A stretch of 34,981 nt of DNA from Streptomyces griseus (GTDB taxonomy: Bacteria > Actinomycetota > Actinomycetes > Streptomycetales > Streptomycetaceae), in the NCBI GenBank assembly GCA_002154345.1, contig MUNB01000236.1:1-34981 (forward strand), read 5' to 3'. This document shows, in pieces, positions 1-8,950 of this stretch; the first letter of the stretch is position 1, and the number at the start of each line of letters is the position of its first letter. A program made the translations under genes and the position numbers. The notes under the pieces are model-generated. The model worked only from the letters and a program-made list of their open reading frames with translations, did not search any database and had not been told where the DNA came from.

Positions 1-59
1 GTTGGTGGACTGGCTCGGCCTCGCCGACGCTGTCGGCCAGGCCGAGCCAGTCCACCAAC
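1..59. repeat. Near-perfect 59-nt inverted repeat at the window edge
   Basis: Bases 1-21 and 39-59 are perfect inverted copies (21-bp arms beginning GTTGGTGGAC). Inside them, 23-28 and 32-37 pair again (GCCGAC/GTCGGC) around a 3-nt loop, so the whole stretch folds as one hairpin with a single mismatch. It lies in frame inside the HEAT-repeat gene. A perfect fold exactly at a sequence end is a common sign of an assembly or library fold-back, but a natural palindrome cannot be excluded. Confidence 0.8.
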
Positions 60-3037
60 AGGGCACGCGCTGAAGGCAGTTCGCGAGCGATACCGACATC
101 CGGAGGCACGGGCCGCCGGGCGATGCGCAGGGCGAGCGCCGGGTCCCATCCGGTCCGCAGCAGCGCCGCCACCTCGGGGTCGGCCGCACCCGGCGGCTCG
201 ACCGGAGCCCCGGTCGGTGTCGGCACACCGTGCCGGGCCAACGGTTCCGCCAGGTCCGCCACGGAGCCGGCGGCGAGCCGTACACCGCCGTCGGCGACGA
301 GCGCCAGCAGGGCGGGCACGACCGGCGAGGCGCCCACGTCGAGGGCGAGCACGGCGCGGGCGGTGATCTCGCCGTCGAGGGCGCGCAGCAGGAGGCGGCG
401 GGTGTGCTCGTCGCGGGCCTCCTCGGCGGCGGCGAGGAGGGTCGCGGCGTAGGCCCGGCCCACGACGGCGCGCAGGGCCCGGGTCAGCGCGGTCCGCAGC
501 CCCGGGTTGTCGTCGCGGCCGAGCGCCCTCAGGAGGTGCGGGACGGAGGCGGGCGCTCCGGTGTGGAGGAGGGCGGCGGCCGCGGTCTTCCTGATGTTCA
601 TGTTGGGGTGGTGAAGGCGGCCGGCGACCGCCTCGCCCGCCCAGCGGGCCCGTGCCGTGCCGAGGGCCAGCAGGGCCGCCCGTACGGTCCGGATGTCCGG
701 GTCGGAGGTCAGCGGGACGAGCGTCGCGGACAGGGCCCGCGCGTCCTGGCCCGAGGCGTCGTGGGCCAGCAGGGCGATGACGTGCTTGCGTACCTGCGCG
801 TCGCGGGTGCGCAGCATGCGGTGCACCCGGGCCCGGGTGGACGCGGTCGCGGGGACCTGGAGCAACGCCTTGAGCAGCACGGCCTGTTCACCGCCGGTGA
901 GCCCGGGGCGCTCCAGCAGACCGAGCACCGTCGCGGTGAGGAACGCGTGGCCCGCTCCCGTGTCGTCCTGCGCGTCGAGCAGACAGACGGGCCTGATCCA
1001 CCGCCGCCCCCGCAGCCGGCGCCCGAGGGCGCGCACGGCTTCCAACGCCTCGTGCGGCAGCTCGGGTTCGCCGTCCGGCCGGGGCGGTTCGGCGGGCTCG
1101 ACGCCGCGGAGCGGAGCGTCCGTCCTCGGCCGGTCCGGGCCGTCGGCGGGGGCGCGGGGCGCGGCGAGGTCCCGCACGACGCGCAGGAGGAGGTCGGCCA
1201 CGAGGGGCAGCGTCGCGGCGTCGGCGTACGCGGCGATCCGGCACAGCGCCGCCACCGGGTCGTCCACGTCCACGCGGGCGCGCAGGACGGCGAGTTCCCG
1301 CTCGTCGGGGGCGCCGAGGTCGGCCTCGATGCCGGGCGGGAGGGCCTGGGGGTCGAGCCGGGCGAGCAGGTCGCGGCGCTGCGCGGGTTCCTGGGTGAGG
1401 TGCCACAGGAGTGCCGCGGCCCGGTCGCGTACGGGGCGCAGTTCGGGCACGACCGGGAGGCGGGGTGCCCGGTCCGGAGCCGTGGAGGGACCGTCCGACG
1501 GGCCGTCCGACGGGCCGTCCACCGGGCCGTCCACCGGGCCGCCGATTCCGAGCCCTCGGGCCAGTGCCGATCGCGTACGGTCGCCGCCGATGGCCTCCAG
1601 GGCGTCCAGCGCGGCGGACGGGGCCGTGGGCAGCAGGGCGAGTACGGCCTCCTCGACGCCCGGCGGGCGCAGGACGCGGATCGCGTCGAGGAACGGACGC
1701 GGCGCACGGGCGGCCGGGAGGAGCCGTGCGACGGCCTCGCCGATAGGGACGTCGGCGGCCCCCTGCCGCGCCAGGGCGACGAGCAGTTCCAGCCGGCGCG
1801 GCCAGTCCGGGGCGGTGGGCGGGGCGTCGAGGAGGGCGTCGAACAGCGGGCGACGGCAGGTGTAGAGGACCGTGGCGATGTCCTCGGCCGGCAGCGTGCG
1901 GTCGGCCAGGGCCAGGGCGAGGAGCTGCCCGGTGTCCGGCTCCGCCGGGAAGTGGCCGCGCCGGTGCAGTCCGCGCAGACAGGTCAGTACGGGCCCGGCG
2001 AGCAGGAGGGGGTCCGTGGCGGCCAGGGCCACCAGGCGGCCGATGTCGGTGCGCTGTGCCTGGTCGCCCAGGAGTTCCACGGCCTGTCGGCGCAGAGCCG
2101 GGGCTTCGGACGGGTCCTCGGCCGTGGTCCAGAGCACCATGGGGCGGCCGTGCCGGGCTCCGGCGAGCAGAGCCGCGGCCGCGAGCGCCTCCGACCACAC
2201 CGGCCCGCCGCCCTCGGCGCGCCGGCCACCGCCCCGGATCCCCGGACCATCGGCACACCGGCCGCCGCCCCGGGCGTCGACCGGCCGGCTCAGCAGCGAT
2301 GCGTCCAGGGGCGTCACCACCGCCCAGGGCTCGGCGAGTTCGCGCAGCGCACCGGTCACGACGTCGTGCTCGGGCGCGTCGAGCAGCCGGACCAGCCGCC
2401 CTCGGACGAACGCCGGTGCGAGCAGTCCGGCGTGCAGCCCGTCGCGGGCCAGCCGCAGCGCCTCGGCCCGGAGGACCGGGTCCCCGCTGTCGACGAGTTC
2501 GGCCACGAGCAGGTCGGGGCGGCGCGCGTCGGCGGCGGCGCTCTCGCGGACGGCCCGGTAGAGGAGTTCGCCCGCCGGTTCCGTGCGGAGGACCGCCGGG
2601 TCGTCGAGGAGTTCGGTCCGCAGCCAGGCGATCCGTACCCGGGCGGGCAGCGCGGCGGCACGCCAGTCGGGCAGCCGGTGACCCGGCGTCTGCGTGACGA
2701 GCCGGGCGTGGAGCCGCGCGAGCAGGAGGGATTCCTCGGGCGACTCACCCGGGGAGGCGGGCAACAGCCGGGCCAGGAGTGCCGGATGACCGCCCCGGCC
2801 CTCGCCGCCGTGCCCCGCACCTCCGCCCCCTCCCCCGCTTCGGCCTCCGGTGTGCGGGGTGCCCGTGCGTTCGGCGAGGAGGGTGAGGCCGAGGTGCCGC
2901 ATCCGGGACGCGGGGTGCCGGACCAGCCGGGCGAGCAGCTCCGGGGAGCAGGTGCGGGCGTCGAGGCGTCGGGCGAGCAGACCGGCGTCGGCGCGGTCGA
3001 GGGCGTCGCTGATCGGTTGGTCCGGTCGGGTGGTCAC
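1..3037 (-). CDS. HEAT-repeat protein (C-terminus beyond window)
   Basis: About 1012 codons are visible, starting at GTG 3037 (VTTRPDQPIS) and running off the window start. The protein is built almost wholly of Leu/Ala/Arg-rich helical pairs with recurring HEAT-like patterns (for example PNMNIRKTAAAALLHTGAP, near residue 810), which suggests a large solenoid scaffold. Gly-rich low-complexity linkers occur near residues 65-85 and 260-290, and a tandem GPVD/GPSD linker lies near residue 505-515. No signal peptide, membrane segment or catalytic motif is visible. The start is uncertain: an AAGGAG lies 25 nt upstream and sits next to an ATG in another frame, which soon becomes Pro/Arg-rich and is not coding-like. 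The long open frame on the opposite strand is a GC-rich artefact. Function unknown; protein-protein scaffolding is inferred from the fold only. Confidence 0.8.
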   Translation of the reverse strand, partial: MTTRPDQPISDALDRADAGLLARRLDARTCSPELLARLVRHPASRMRHLGLTLLAERTGTPHTGGRSGGGGGGAGHGGEGRGGHPALLARLLPASPGESPEESLLLARLHARLVTQTPGHRLPDWRAAALPARVRIAWLRTELLDDPAVLRTEPAGELLYRAVRESAAADARRPDLLVAELVDSGDPVLRAEALRLARDGLHAGLLAPAFVRGRLVRLLDAPEHDVVTGALRELAEPWAVVTPLDASLLSRPVDARGGGRCADGPGIRGGGRRAEGGGPVWSEALAAAALLAGARHGRPMVLWTTAEDPSEAPALRRQAVELLGDQAQRTDIGRLVALAATDPLLLAGPVLTCLRGLHRRGHFPAEPDTGQLLALALADRTLPAEDIATVLYTCRRPLFDALLDAPPTAPDWPRRLELLVALARQGAADVPIGEAVARLLPAARAPRPFLDAIRVLRPPGVEEAVLALLPTAPSAALDALEAIGGDRTRSALARGLGIGGPVDGPVDGPSDGPSDGPSTAPDRAPRLPVVPELRPVRDRAAALLWHLTQEPAQRRDLLARLDPQALPPGIEADLGAPDERELAVLRARVDVDDPVAALCRIAAYADAATLPLVADLLLRVVRDLAAPRAPADGPDRPRTDAPLRGVEPAEPPRPDGEPELPHEALEAVRALGRRLRGRRWIRPVCLLDAQDDTGAGHAFLTATVLGLLERPGLTGGEQAVLLKALLQVPATASTRARVHRMLRTRDAQVRKHVIALLAHDASGQDARALSATLVPLTSDPDIRTVRAALLALGTARARWAGEAVAGRLHHPNMNIRKTAAAALLHTGAPASVPHLLRALGRDDNPGLRTALTRALRAVVGRAYAATLLAAAEEARDEHTRRLLLRALDGEITARAVLALDVGASPVVPALLALVADGGVRLAAGSVADLAEPLARHGVPTPTGAPVEPPGAADPEVAALLRTGWDPALALRIARRPVPPDVGIARELPSARALLVDWLGLADSVGEAEPVHQ
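1488..1535 (-). repeat. Four 12-bp tandem repeats encoding a GPxD linker
   Basis: Four successive 12-bp units (GGNCCGTCCRMC type on the plus strand) are in frame with the HEAT-repeat gene and encode Gly-Pro-(Val/Ser)-Asp four times. The 12-bp period preserves the frame, so copy-number change would only alter the length of a flexible linker between helical blocks. Confidence 0.8.
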
Positions 3038-3179
3038 CGACGGAGCGTAGACGGCGCATTCACTCCTTCGCCTCGGGATATTCGGACGCCCGGTTCCGCA
3101 CCGGCCCCGCCCTGATCGATGATGTCGGCCGGGGCCGCCGCCCCGGCAGGAGCAACAGCCGTTGGACGAAGGGGTTGTG

Positions 3180-4538
3180 ATGCAGGAACTGCCACCGGAC
3201 CCGTCGACGACGAACGCGCGGGATGTGCCCCGTACGGGAGAGGACGCCCAGGTGATCGTGGTCGGGGCGGGCCCGGCCGGCTCGTCTGCCGCGTATCACC
3301 TGGCGCGGGCCGGAGTCGACGTGGTCCTGCTGGAGAAGGCCCGTTTCCCCCGGGAGAAGGTGTGCGGCGACGGTCTCACCCCGCGCGCGGTGCACCAGCT
3401 CATCCGGATGGGCGTCGACATCACCGCACCGGGCTGGACGCGTTCGCGCGGTATGCGCTGGGTGGCCGGGGAGCACCGGGTGCACATCGAATGGCCCGCG
3501 CTGGGCCGCTACCCGGACTTCGGCCTCTCCCGCAGCCGGCACGACTTCGACGACATCCTGGCCCGGCACGCCGTGGCGGCCGGGGCCCGGCTGTTCAGCG
3601 GCTGGAAGGCGGAGCGGCCGCTGACGGACCGGGCGGGCCGGGTCACCGGCGTCGCCGCGTCATCGGACTCCCCGGACGTGCGGGAGCCGGTCGACTTCCG
3701 CGCTCCGATCGTCATCGCCGCCGACGGAGCGTCCGCCCGCCTCGCCCTGGCGCTGGGCCTGGAGCGGGACCCCCGACGACAGATCGCGACCGCGGCCCGG
3801 CGCTACTACCGCAGTCCGGAGCGCTCCCGGGAGGAGTATCTGGAGCTGTGGGCCGACCTCCGCTTCCCGGACAGGGGCCCGTACCTGCCCGGTTACGGCT
3901 GGATCTTCCCGATGGGTGACGGCCGGGTCAACGTCGGGCTCGGAGCGCTCCCCCACCGGCGGCACGGCAAGGCGGACCTGCGCGCGACCCTGGACCAGTG
4001 GCTGGCCCGGACCCCGGAGGAGTGGGGGCTGCGCGAGGAGAACGCGGAGGGCCCGGTCCGCAGCGCGGCCCTGCCGCTCGGTTTCAACCGCCATCCGCTG
4101 TACGCGCGGGGGCTGTTGCTGGTCGGCGACTCCGGCGGGATGGTCAGCCCCTGGAACGGCGAGGGCATCGCGCAGGCAATGGAGGCGGGCGAGGTCGCCG
4201 CCGAGAGCGCCGCCCTCGCCCTGGCCCACCCGCAAGGGCCGCGTCGCGAACACCTGTTGCTCGGCTACCCGGTGGAGATGAACCGCCGCTGGGGCCGCTA
4301 CTACCGGCTGGGCAACACGGCCGCCGATCTGATCTTCAGCCGCTCGGGCTTCCAACCGGTGCTCAACCGGTACGTCATGGGCTCGCCGTTCCTCCTCGAC
4401 GCGCTGGCCCGGCTGCTCACCGACCTCACGGACAAGCCCTCGCGCGATGTGGTCGACCATGTCCTCAACACGGCGTTCCGTCTCGTCCCGGCGCCGAAGC
4501 CGGGCCGGCGCGGCGCCGGGCGGTTCCGGAAGCGCTGA
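3180..4538 (+). CDS. Geranylgeranyl-reductase-family FAD oxidoreductase
   Basis: A 452-aa flavoprotein of the geranylgeranyl reductase family, which saturates isoprenoid chains. The N-terminal dinucleotide-binding motif GAGPAG is at residues 29-34, followed about 20 residues later by the acidic VVLLEKA end of the Rossmann strand and the family signature CGDGLTPRAV. The second FAD motif, VGDSGGMVSPWNGEGI, is near residues 313-330. In actinobacteria this family includes MenJ, which reduces a menaquinone isoprene unit, so reduction of the menaquinone side chain is the likeliest role, though reduction of carotenoid or archaeal-type lipid precursors is possible. ATG 3180 was chosen because GAAGGGG sits 5 nt upstream; in-frame TTG 3162 and GTG 3177 are alternatives. 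Family confident, substrate inferred. Confidence 0.88.
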   Translation: MQELPPDPSTTNARDVPRTGEDAQVIVVGAGPAGSSAAYHLARAGVDVVLLEKARFPREKVCGDGLTPRAVHQLIRMGVDITAPGWTRSRGMRWVAGEHRVHIEWPALGRYPDFGLSRSRHDFDDILARHAVAAGARLFSGWKAERPLTDRAGRVTGVAASSDSPDVREPVDFRAPIVIAADGASARLALALGLERDPRRQIATAARRYYRSPERSREEYLELWADLRFPDRGPYLPGYGWIFPMGDGRVNVGLGALPHRRHGKADLRATLDQWLARTPEEWGLREENAEGPVRSAALPLGFNRHPLYARGLLLVGDSGGMVSPWNGEGIAQAMEAGEVAAESAALALAHPQGPRREHLLLGYPVEMNRRWGRYYRLGNTAADLIFSRSGFQPVLNRYVMGSPFLLDALARLLTDLTDKPSRDVVDHVLNTAFRLVPAPKPGRRGAGRFRKR

Positions 4539-4599
4539 GCGCGGGGCGGGCGGACCGGGCCGGGGCGGTGACGCGTGCTCCGGCCCCGCGGGAGCCGGA

Positions 4600-5106
4600 T
4601 CAGGAGGCGGCGGGCCGAGCGGTGCCGTGCGGCTCCGGTCCGTCGTCGGCGCGCAGCGCGCGGCGGGCCTCCGCGACGAAGTGCTCCCTGGCGTCCTCCA
4701 GTTCGTCGGGGCGGGCCTGGCCGCGCAGACCGTCGACGATGCCGCACGCCGCCCGGTGGACCTCCGACGGGCCTTCCAGGGCGACCTCGGCCAGGGCCGA
4801 CGACAGCGTGACCGCCCCCGGGTCGCCGCCGACTCCGGTACGTGCCGCTGTGACGGCGCGTTCGGCGGCGTCCAGGAAACGCACGTAGGTCTGCCGACGC
4901 AGGTCGAGCACGCGTACCGAGGCCTGTTCCCGCAAGGTCATACGGACCGTGTCGAGCATCGCGTCGGCCTGCCGCTCACCGGCGAGCCGGGCGGCCTCCG
5001 CCTGCCTGATCCCGGCGCTGCGGCCGAACCAGCCGGTGACGGCGCCGCCCGCGATGGCGGCCGCCGCCGTGATCAGTGCGATCACCCATTCACTCATGAA
5101 CGGCAT
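4600..5106 (-). CDS. Small membrane-anchored protein, unknown function
   Basis: Up to 168 aa. An N-terminal hydrophobic segment with an Ala/Gly-rich core (roughly residues 8-28, WVIALITAAAAIAGGAVTGW) is followed by a cytosolic helical region rich in Ala, Arg and Glu (residues 30-95), likely coiled coil, and a charged tail. It resembles the common Streptomyces type of short single-TM proteins with an alpha-helical cytosolic part. ATG 5106 and ATG 5097 (MSEW) are both possible; neither has a strong ribosome-binding site. It is convergent with the preceding reductase gene and divergent from the next gene. I do not recognise a characterised family. Confidence 0.7.
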   Translation of the reverse strand: MPFMSEWVIALITAAAAIAGGAVTGWFGRSAGIRQAEAARLAGERQADAMLDTVRMTLREQASVRVLDLRRQTYVRFLDAAERAVTAARTGVGGDPGAVTLSSALAEVALEGPSEVHRAACGIVDGLRGQARPDELEDAREHFVAEARRALRADDGPEPHGTARPAAS

Positions 5107-5194
5107 TGTCCCGTCCGGCAGGTGACGTGCGCCGCCCGCCCTCGTCGACTGGGACGGGGATCACGTGGGCTCGGTCGTGGCGGTGCCGGAGCGA

Positions 5195-5200
5195 TACGAT
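5195..5200 (+). promoter_or_regulatory. Candidate -10 box of a leaderless promoter
   Basis: TACGAT fits the TAnnnT -10 pattern and ends 6 nt before ATG 5207. That spacing would put the transcription start on the A of the ATG, the arrangement of leaderless actinobacterial mRNAs. No convincing Shine-Dalgarno precedes this ATG, and no clear -35 is visible. Confidence 0.45.
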
Positions 5201-5206
5201 CACCGC

Positions 5207-6934
5207 ATGCCGTCCCGAACCCGCGCACCGCGTCTGATGTGGGAGGACGTCCCGTCCTCGGACCACTACAGCAGTGGAATGATCGAAGCGGCCAGCGACG
5301 GACGCACGGTTCTCGTTGCCGTGAGGTCCGCGGTAGCTCTGTACCGCCTCCTCGACGTGCTGCCGGTGCTCGCCGGTGACGAGCGGATCAGCACCTGCTT
5401 CACACTGGTGCCCGGGTCGGAGTTCGGTGTGGATGCGCTGGCGGCCGTCGACACCGCGGGAGCCCGGATCATTCCGTGGGACGAAGCCCGCCTCCGCGTG
5501 TTCGACCTGGTTCTGGTGGCCAGCCCGAAGGGCGATCTGCGGCTGCTGCACGGCCACCGCGTGCTCCTGCCGCACGGTGCGGGTTTCAGCAAGACGATCC
5601 GTAGCGAGGGCTCGCCCGGCTCCGCGTCGGGACTGGACCCGAAGTACCTCCTGCCCGGCGAGGGCAGCCGGACGACCGTGCACGCCCTCGCCCACCCTCA
5701 TCAGGTCGACCGGCTGCGTGCCGCGAGCGCGCACCACGGCGAGAGGGCCCAGGTCGTGGGAGATCCCACCCTTGAACGCCTTCTCGCATCCCGTTCCCTC
5801 CGTGACCGGTACCGCGCCGCGCTGGGCACCGGCGCACGGCAGTTGGTGGTGATCGCCTCCACCTGGGGCCCTCGGTCGCTGCTCCGTCAACGCCCGGAGC
5901 TAGCAGCGGAGTTGGCTTCCGCACTGCCCCACGACACCCATCAACTGGCACTGATCGTGCACCCGAACGAGCGGGCCCGGGTGGGCACGTTCGAGCTGAG
6001 GGAGCACCTGGCGCCCGCTCTCGACGCGGGTATGGCGCTCGTCGGGGCGCACGAGGAGTGGGCCGCCACGCTCATCGCCGCCGACGCGCTGATCACCGAC
6101 CATGGTTCGGCGGCTCTGTACTACGCGGCGGTGGCCGACCGTCCGGTGATCGCCGCCTGCGACGGGGGCGACGAACTGATCGCGGGCAGCCCGATGGCCC
6201 GGCTGCTGGGAACGGTTCCCCGACTGGGCCCGGCCCGGGAGATCCACCGCGCACTGGCCGCATACCGTCCGGGGGCCGGACCGGAGGCGGCCGGGGCCGC
6301 GTTCGCCGAGCAGGGACACGCTCTGGACCGCATGCGGCACCTGCTCTACGGACTGCTCGGCCTCACCGAGCCCCCCGGGCCGGTCGAACCGCGGACGCTG
6401 CCCGCCGTGTCTCCCACGACCCGTACGCCGGCCGCCTTCGACGTCTTCCTCGACCGGGCCGGCGACCGGGTGCGGGTGGACCGCTTTCCCGCGCACACGG
6501 GGCTGCCGGGGAACCACCTGGCCGTCGAGTACGGTGCGGCCGGCGAACGGAACGTACAGAGCGCCGGGTTGCTCTACCGCCGCCCTCTGGCCACCGGGCC
6601 GGGTCCGCTGGACGCCGCGTGGACGGCGGGCGGCTGGTCGGCCGATGCACTCGACCGGTACCCGGGCTGCCGGGCGGCGGCGGCCGTGCTGCCCTCGGGG
6701 ACGAGCGTTCTGCGGGTCCGGGAGAACGGCCGGCTGCTCGCCGTCCGGGCCGAGCCCCGGATCGAGGACGGCCGTGTGGTGCGCGCCGATCCGGCGGCGG
6801 TGCTCTCCGCCGTACACGCCTGGGTGGTGAAGCGGGAGGAGCCGCCTCCCGCTCTCCACTGCGTCCTCGGACACCGCGACTTCCGGGTGGTGGTGGCACC
6901 CGCCACGGCCGCCGAGGAGGCCCGGACCTTCTGA
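5207..6934 (+). CDS. GT-B-like protein, CDP-glycerol transferase-type fold
   Basis: A 575-aa protein. Residues about 20-390 alternate beta strands and helices as in GT-B proteins: TVLVAVRSAVALYRLLDVLP resembles a first Rossmann strand and helix, and the second half has VVIASTWGP, the IVHPNE strand end and ADALITDHGSAALYYAAV. The latter resembles the nucleotide-sugar or CDP-polyol binding loop of CDP-glycerol glycerophosphotransferases and UDP-GlcNAc 2-epimerase-like enzymes. The last 180 residues form a separate domain I do not recognise. From memory, relatives in Streptomyces carry names such as translation initiation factor 2; nothing here (no GTP-binding G motifs) supports that. ATG 5207 is preferred because of the -10-like TACGAT 6 nt upstream; GTG 5165 is an alternative. 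It converges on the STAND gene with a 9-nt gap. Confidence 0.72.
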   Translation: MPSRTRAPRLMWEDVPSSDHYSSGMIEAASDGRTVLVAVRSAVALYRLLDVLPVLAGDERISTCFTLVPGSEFGVDALAAVDTAGARIIPWDEARLRVFDLVLVASPKGDLRLLHGHRVLLPHGAGFSKTIRSEGSPGSASGLDPKYLLPGEGSRTTVHALAHPHQVDRLRAASAHHGERAQVVGDPTLERLLASRSLRDRYRAALGTGARQLVVIASTWGPRSLLRQRPELAAELASALPHDTHQLALIVHPNERARVGTFELREHLAPALDAGMALVGAHEEWAATLIAADALITDHGSAALYYAAVADRPVIAACDGGDELIAGSPMARLLGTVPRLGPAREIHRALAAYRPGAGPEAAGAAFAEQGHALDRMRHLLYGLLGLTEPPGPVEPRTLPAVSPTTRTPAAFDVFLDRAGDRVRVDRFPAHTGLPGNHLAVEYGAAGERNVQSAGLLYRRPLATGPGPLDAAWTAGGWSADALDRYPGCRAAAAVLPSGTSVLRVRENGRLLAVRAEPRIEDGRVVRADPAAVLSAVHAWVVKREEPPPALHCVLGHRDFRVVVAPATAAEEARTF

Positions 6935-6943
6935 CCGGGCGTC

Positions 6944-8950
6944 TCAGGCCAGCCCGTGCCGGCGCCTGAGCTCTTCGGCGGCGTTCCGGTGTTCCTCGGC
7001 CTCCCCGGTGTTCCCCTCGTCGTCCGCGATCCGGGCGAGGACGTCCAGGGCCCCGGCAGCCCCGAGGTCCGACTTCCTCCCCCTGGCCGCGTCCAGCGAC
7101 GCCTCGACGAACCCGCGGGCCTCCGCGGTCCGGCCGACCTGGCACAACGCCTGCCCGAGGGCGAGCCCGGTGCGGCCGGTCATGCGCGCCCGCCCCTGGG
7201 TCAGGGCCGTCGTATGGGCCAGGGACAGCAAGTCCGCCGCGGTCTCCGGATCACCGAGCTTGAGGTGAGCCTCTCCCAACCGGTAGGTCAGCAGCATCTC
7301 TCCGTACGGGTTGGGGATCGCCCGGTGCAGGTCGCGGGATTCCTCGAAGTCCTGGACCGCCGATGCCCAGTCGCCCCGTACACCGCTCAGCGTTCCCCGG
7401 AACTCCACGACGGAGGCGCGCAGCTTCGCGTCCCGCACCGAGTCGCCCAGCATGCGCGCTCCGGCCGCCGCGTGCCGGAGCGCGTCGCCGGCTTCGTCCG
7501 TCCGCCCCGACTGCCAGAGCGAGCGGGCCAGTTGGGAGTAGGTACGCACGATGGCGGGGATGTTGCTCCCGGCGCGGACCGCGGACTCGTTGGCCGTACG
7601 GAAGACCTCGGACACATCGGTCTGGTGCGGGTGATCCAGGAAGAACGTCCATACGGGTTCGCTGAGCTGCCAGGCCTCCTCGTCCCAGCCCCGCGCGTGG
7701 GCGAGGCGCACACAGGCGAAGAGCGTGTGCCGCTCCTCGTACAGCCACCGCGCGGCCCGCAGTTTCCGCGCCTCGGCGACGACCGGGTCGGTGGCCTCCT
7801 CCGGGTTCTCCAGGAGGGCGTCCGGGGCTCCTTCGCGTTCGAGTACATCGTCCGCGACGGTGAGGCGCGGGCCTGCGGCGAACCGGTCCGCCAACTGGCT
7901 CTGGTACAGCACCCATCGGACGAACCGGAGCTGGGCCGTGGCCAGTTCGCCGTCGGCAGCGTCCAGGCGTGCCCGGCGCCGGGCGTGATCGCCGAGCCAC
8001 TCGGGGAGCCGGATCCGGCCGTTCTCCCTGTGCAGCAGGTCCCGGATGTCCAGGAAGCCCGCCCGGTTCAACTCCTGCAGGGCGTCGTCGCAGGCTTCGT
8101 CGCCCAGCCCCAGGAGCGCCGCGGCGGCCTCCCTGGTCAAGGAGATGTCCGGGACTCCGGCCAGCAGGCGGTACAGGAGAGCGGCTTCCGGTCGTAACTC
8201 CGTGTACGTCTCGTCCCAGAGGGATTCCACTTCCGAGATTCCCTTCTCCTTGAACTGCGTGGACAGCTCGGTGATCAGTCGCGACAGGGGGAGCAACGGA
8301 TTTCTGCGCACCCAGCCGCCCACCGCATGCAGCGCGGCGGGGAGGCCGGAGCACAGCCTGACCAGTTCCCTGGCGGCGGCCGGATCGGCTGCCAGTCTGC
8401 GGTCGCGGACGAGGAGGCCCAGCAGCTCCAGCGAAACGGACTCCGGGAAGGACGAGAGGGCGATCTCCAGCGCCGTGCCGTCGGCCAGATCCGGAAGCGG
8501 ACCCCGGCTCACCAGGATGACCACGGCGGTGCCCGACGGCGGCAGCAGCGGGGCGACTTCGGAGTCGTACTTCGCGTTGTCCAGGACCAGGATCAGGGGT
8601 TCGTCCCCGGTCTTCCGCCAGAACTGCCTGCTCCGGTCGTCGAGCCGGGCGGCGAGCGTCTCCACCTCCAGCGAGTTGAGCAGATGGCCGAGTACGTCCC
8701 CGGCGTCGAGCCGGCCGCGCAGCCGGAACCGGTCGAGGTCGGCGGTCAGCACCCGCCCTCCGGTCCGGGCGTACCAGGTACGGGCGATCCTGTGGGCGAG
8801 CTCCGTTCTGCCCAGTCCGGCGGGACCCCACAGCACCACGGGAAACGCGCGGTTGGGGGCGGTCCATTCCTCCAGCCCCGCGAAGACCTGCGCCGTCTCG
8901 TCCTCACGGTCGACGAAGTGCGCGATCTCCGGCGGAAGTTCCGTCGTCAT
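6944..8950 (-). CDS. STAND (NB-ARC-like) ATPase with C-terminal TPRs
   Basis: A 668-aa protein. After FVDRED (residues 12-17) comes a P-loop NTPase: Walker A GPAGLGRT at 42-49, Walker B LILVLDN at 119-125, a sensor-like strand VVILVSRG near 143-150, and the NB-ARC GLPAAL motif at 202-207. Residues about 400-668 are helical TPR-type repeats. STAND proteins oligomerise on sensing a ligand and act in transcription control or in anti-phage or conflict systems. No N-terminal effector or DNA-binding domain is present, so it would need a partner. The invariant Walker A lysine is Arg48, encoded by the rare codon AGA (8807-8809), which may impair ATP hydrolysis. Leu252 is encoded by TTA (8195-8197), the only in-frame TTA I saw in the window, implying dependence on the bldA tRNA. 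Confidence 0.85.
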   Translation of the reverse strand: MTTELPPEIAHFVDREDETAQVFAGLEEWTAPNRAFPVVLWGPAGLGRTELAHRIARTWYARTGGRVLTADLDRFRLRGRLDAGDVLGHLLNSLEVETLAARLDDRSRQFWRKTGDEPLILVLDNAKYDSEVAPLLPPSGTAVVILVSRGPLPDLADGTALEIALSSFPESVSLELLGLLVRDRRLAADPAAARELVRLCSGLPAALHAVGGWVRRNPLLPLSRLITELSTQFKEKGISEVESLWDETYTELRPEAALLYRLLAGVPDISLTREAAAALLGLGDEACDDALQELNRAGFLDIRDLLHRENGRIRLPEWLGDHARRRARLDAADGELATAQLRFVRWVLYQSQLADRFAAGPRLTVADDVLEREGAPDALLENPEEATDPVVAEARKLRAARWLYEERHTLFACVRLAHARGWDEEAWQLSEPVWTFFLDHPHQTDVSEVFRTANESAVRAGSNIPAIVRTYSQLARSLWQSGRTDEAGDALRHAAAGARMLGDSVRDAKLRASVVEFRGTLSGVRGDWASAVQDFEESRDLHRAIPNPYGEMLLTYRLGEAHLKLGDPETAADLLSLAHTTALTQGRARMTGRTGLALGQALCQVGRTAEARGFVEASLDAARGRKSDLGAAGALDVLARIADDEGNTGEAEEHRNAAEELRRRHGLA

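Noticed and set aside
230..3115. A 961-codon open frame on the plus strand opposite the HEAT-repeat gene
   Set aside because: Composition is Gly/Arg/Gln-rich with no domain pattern; third-position GC and repeated helical motifs support the minus-strand gene instead.
4557..4586. Terminator hairpin between the reductase and the small membrane gene
   Set aside because: Only 7-bp GGGCCGG/CCGGCCC arms with a 16-nt loop, expected by chance in such GC-rich DNA.
5207..6934. Translation initiation factor
   Set aside because: No P-loop GTPase or OB-fold motifs; the sequence fits a GT-B-like fold.
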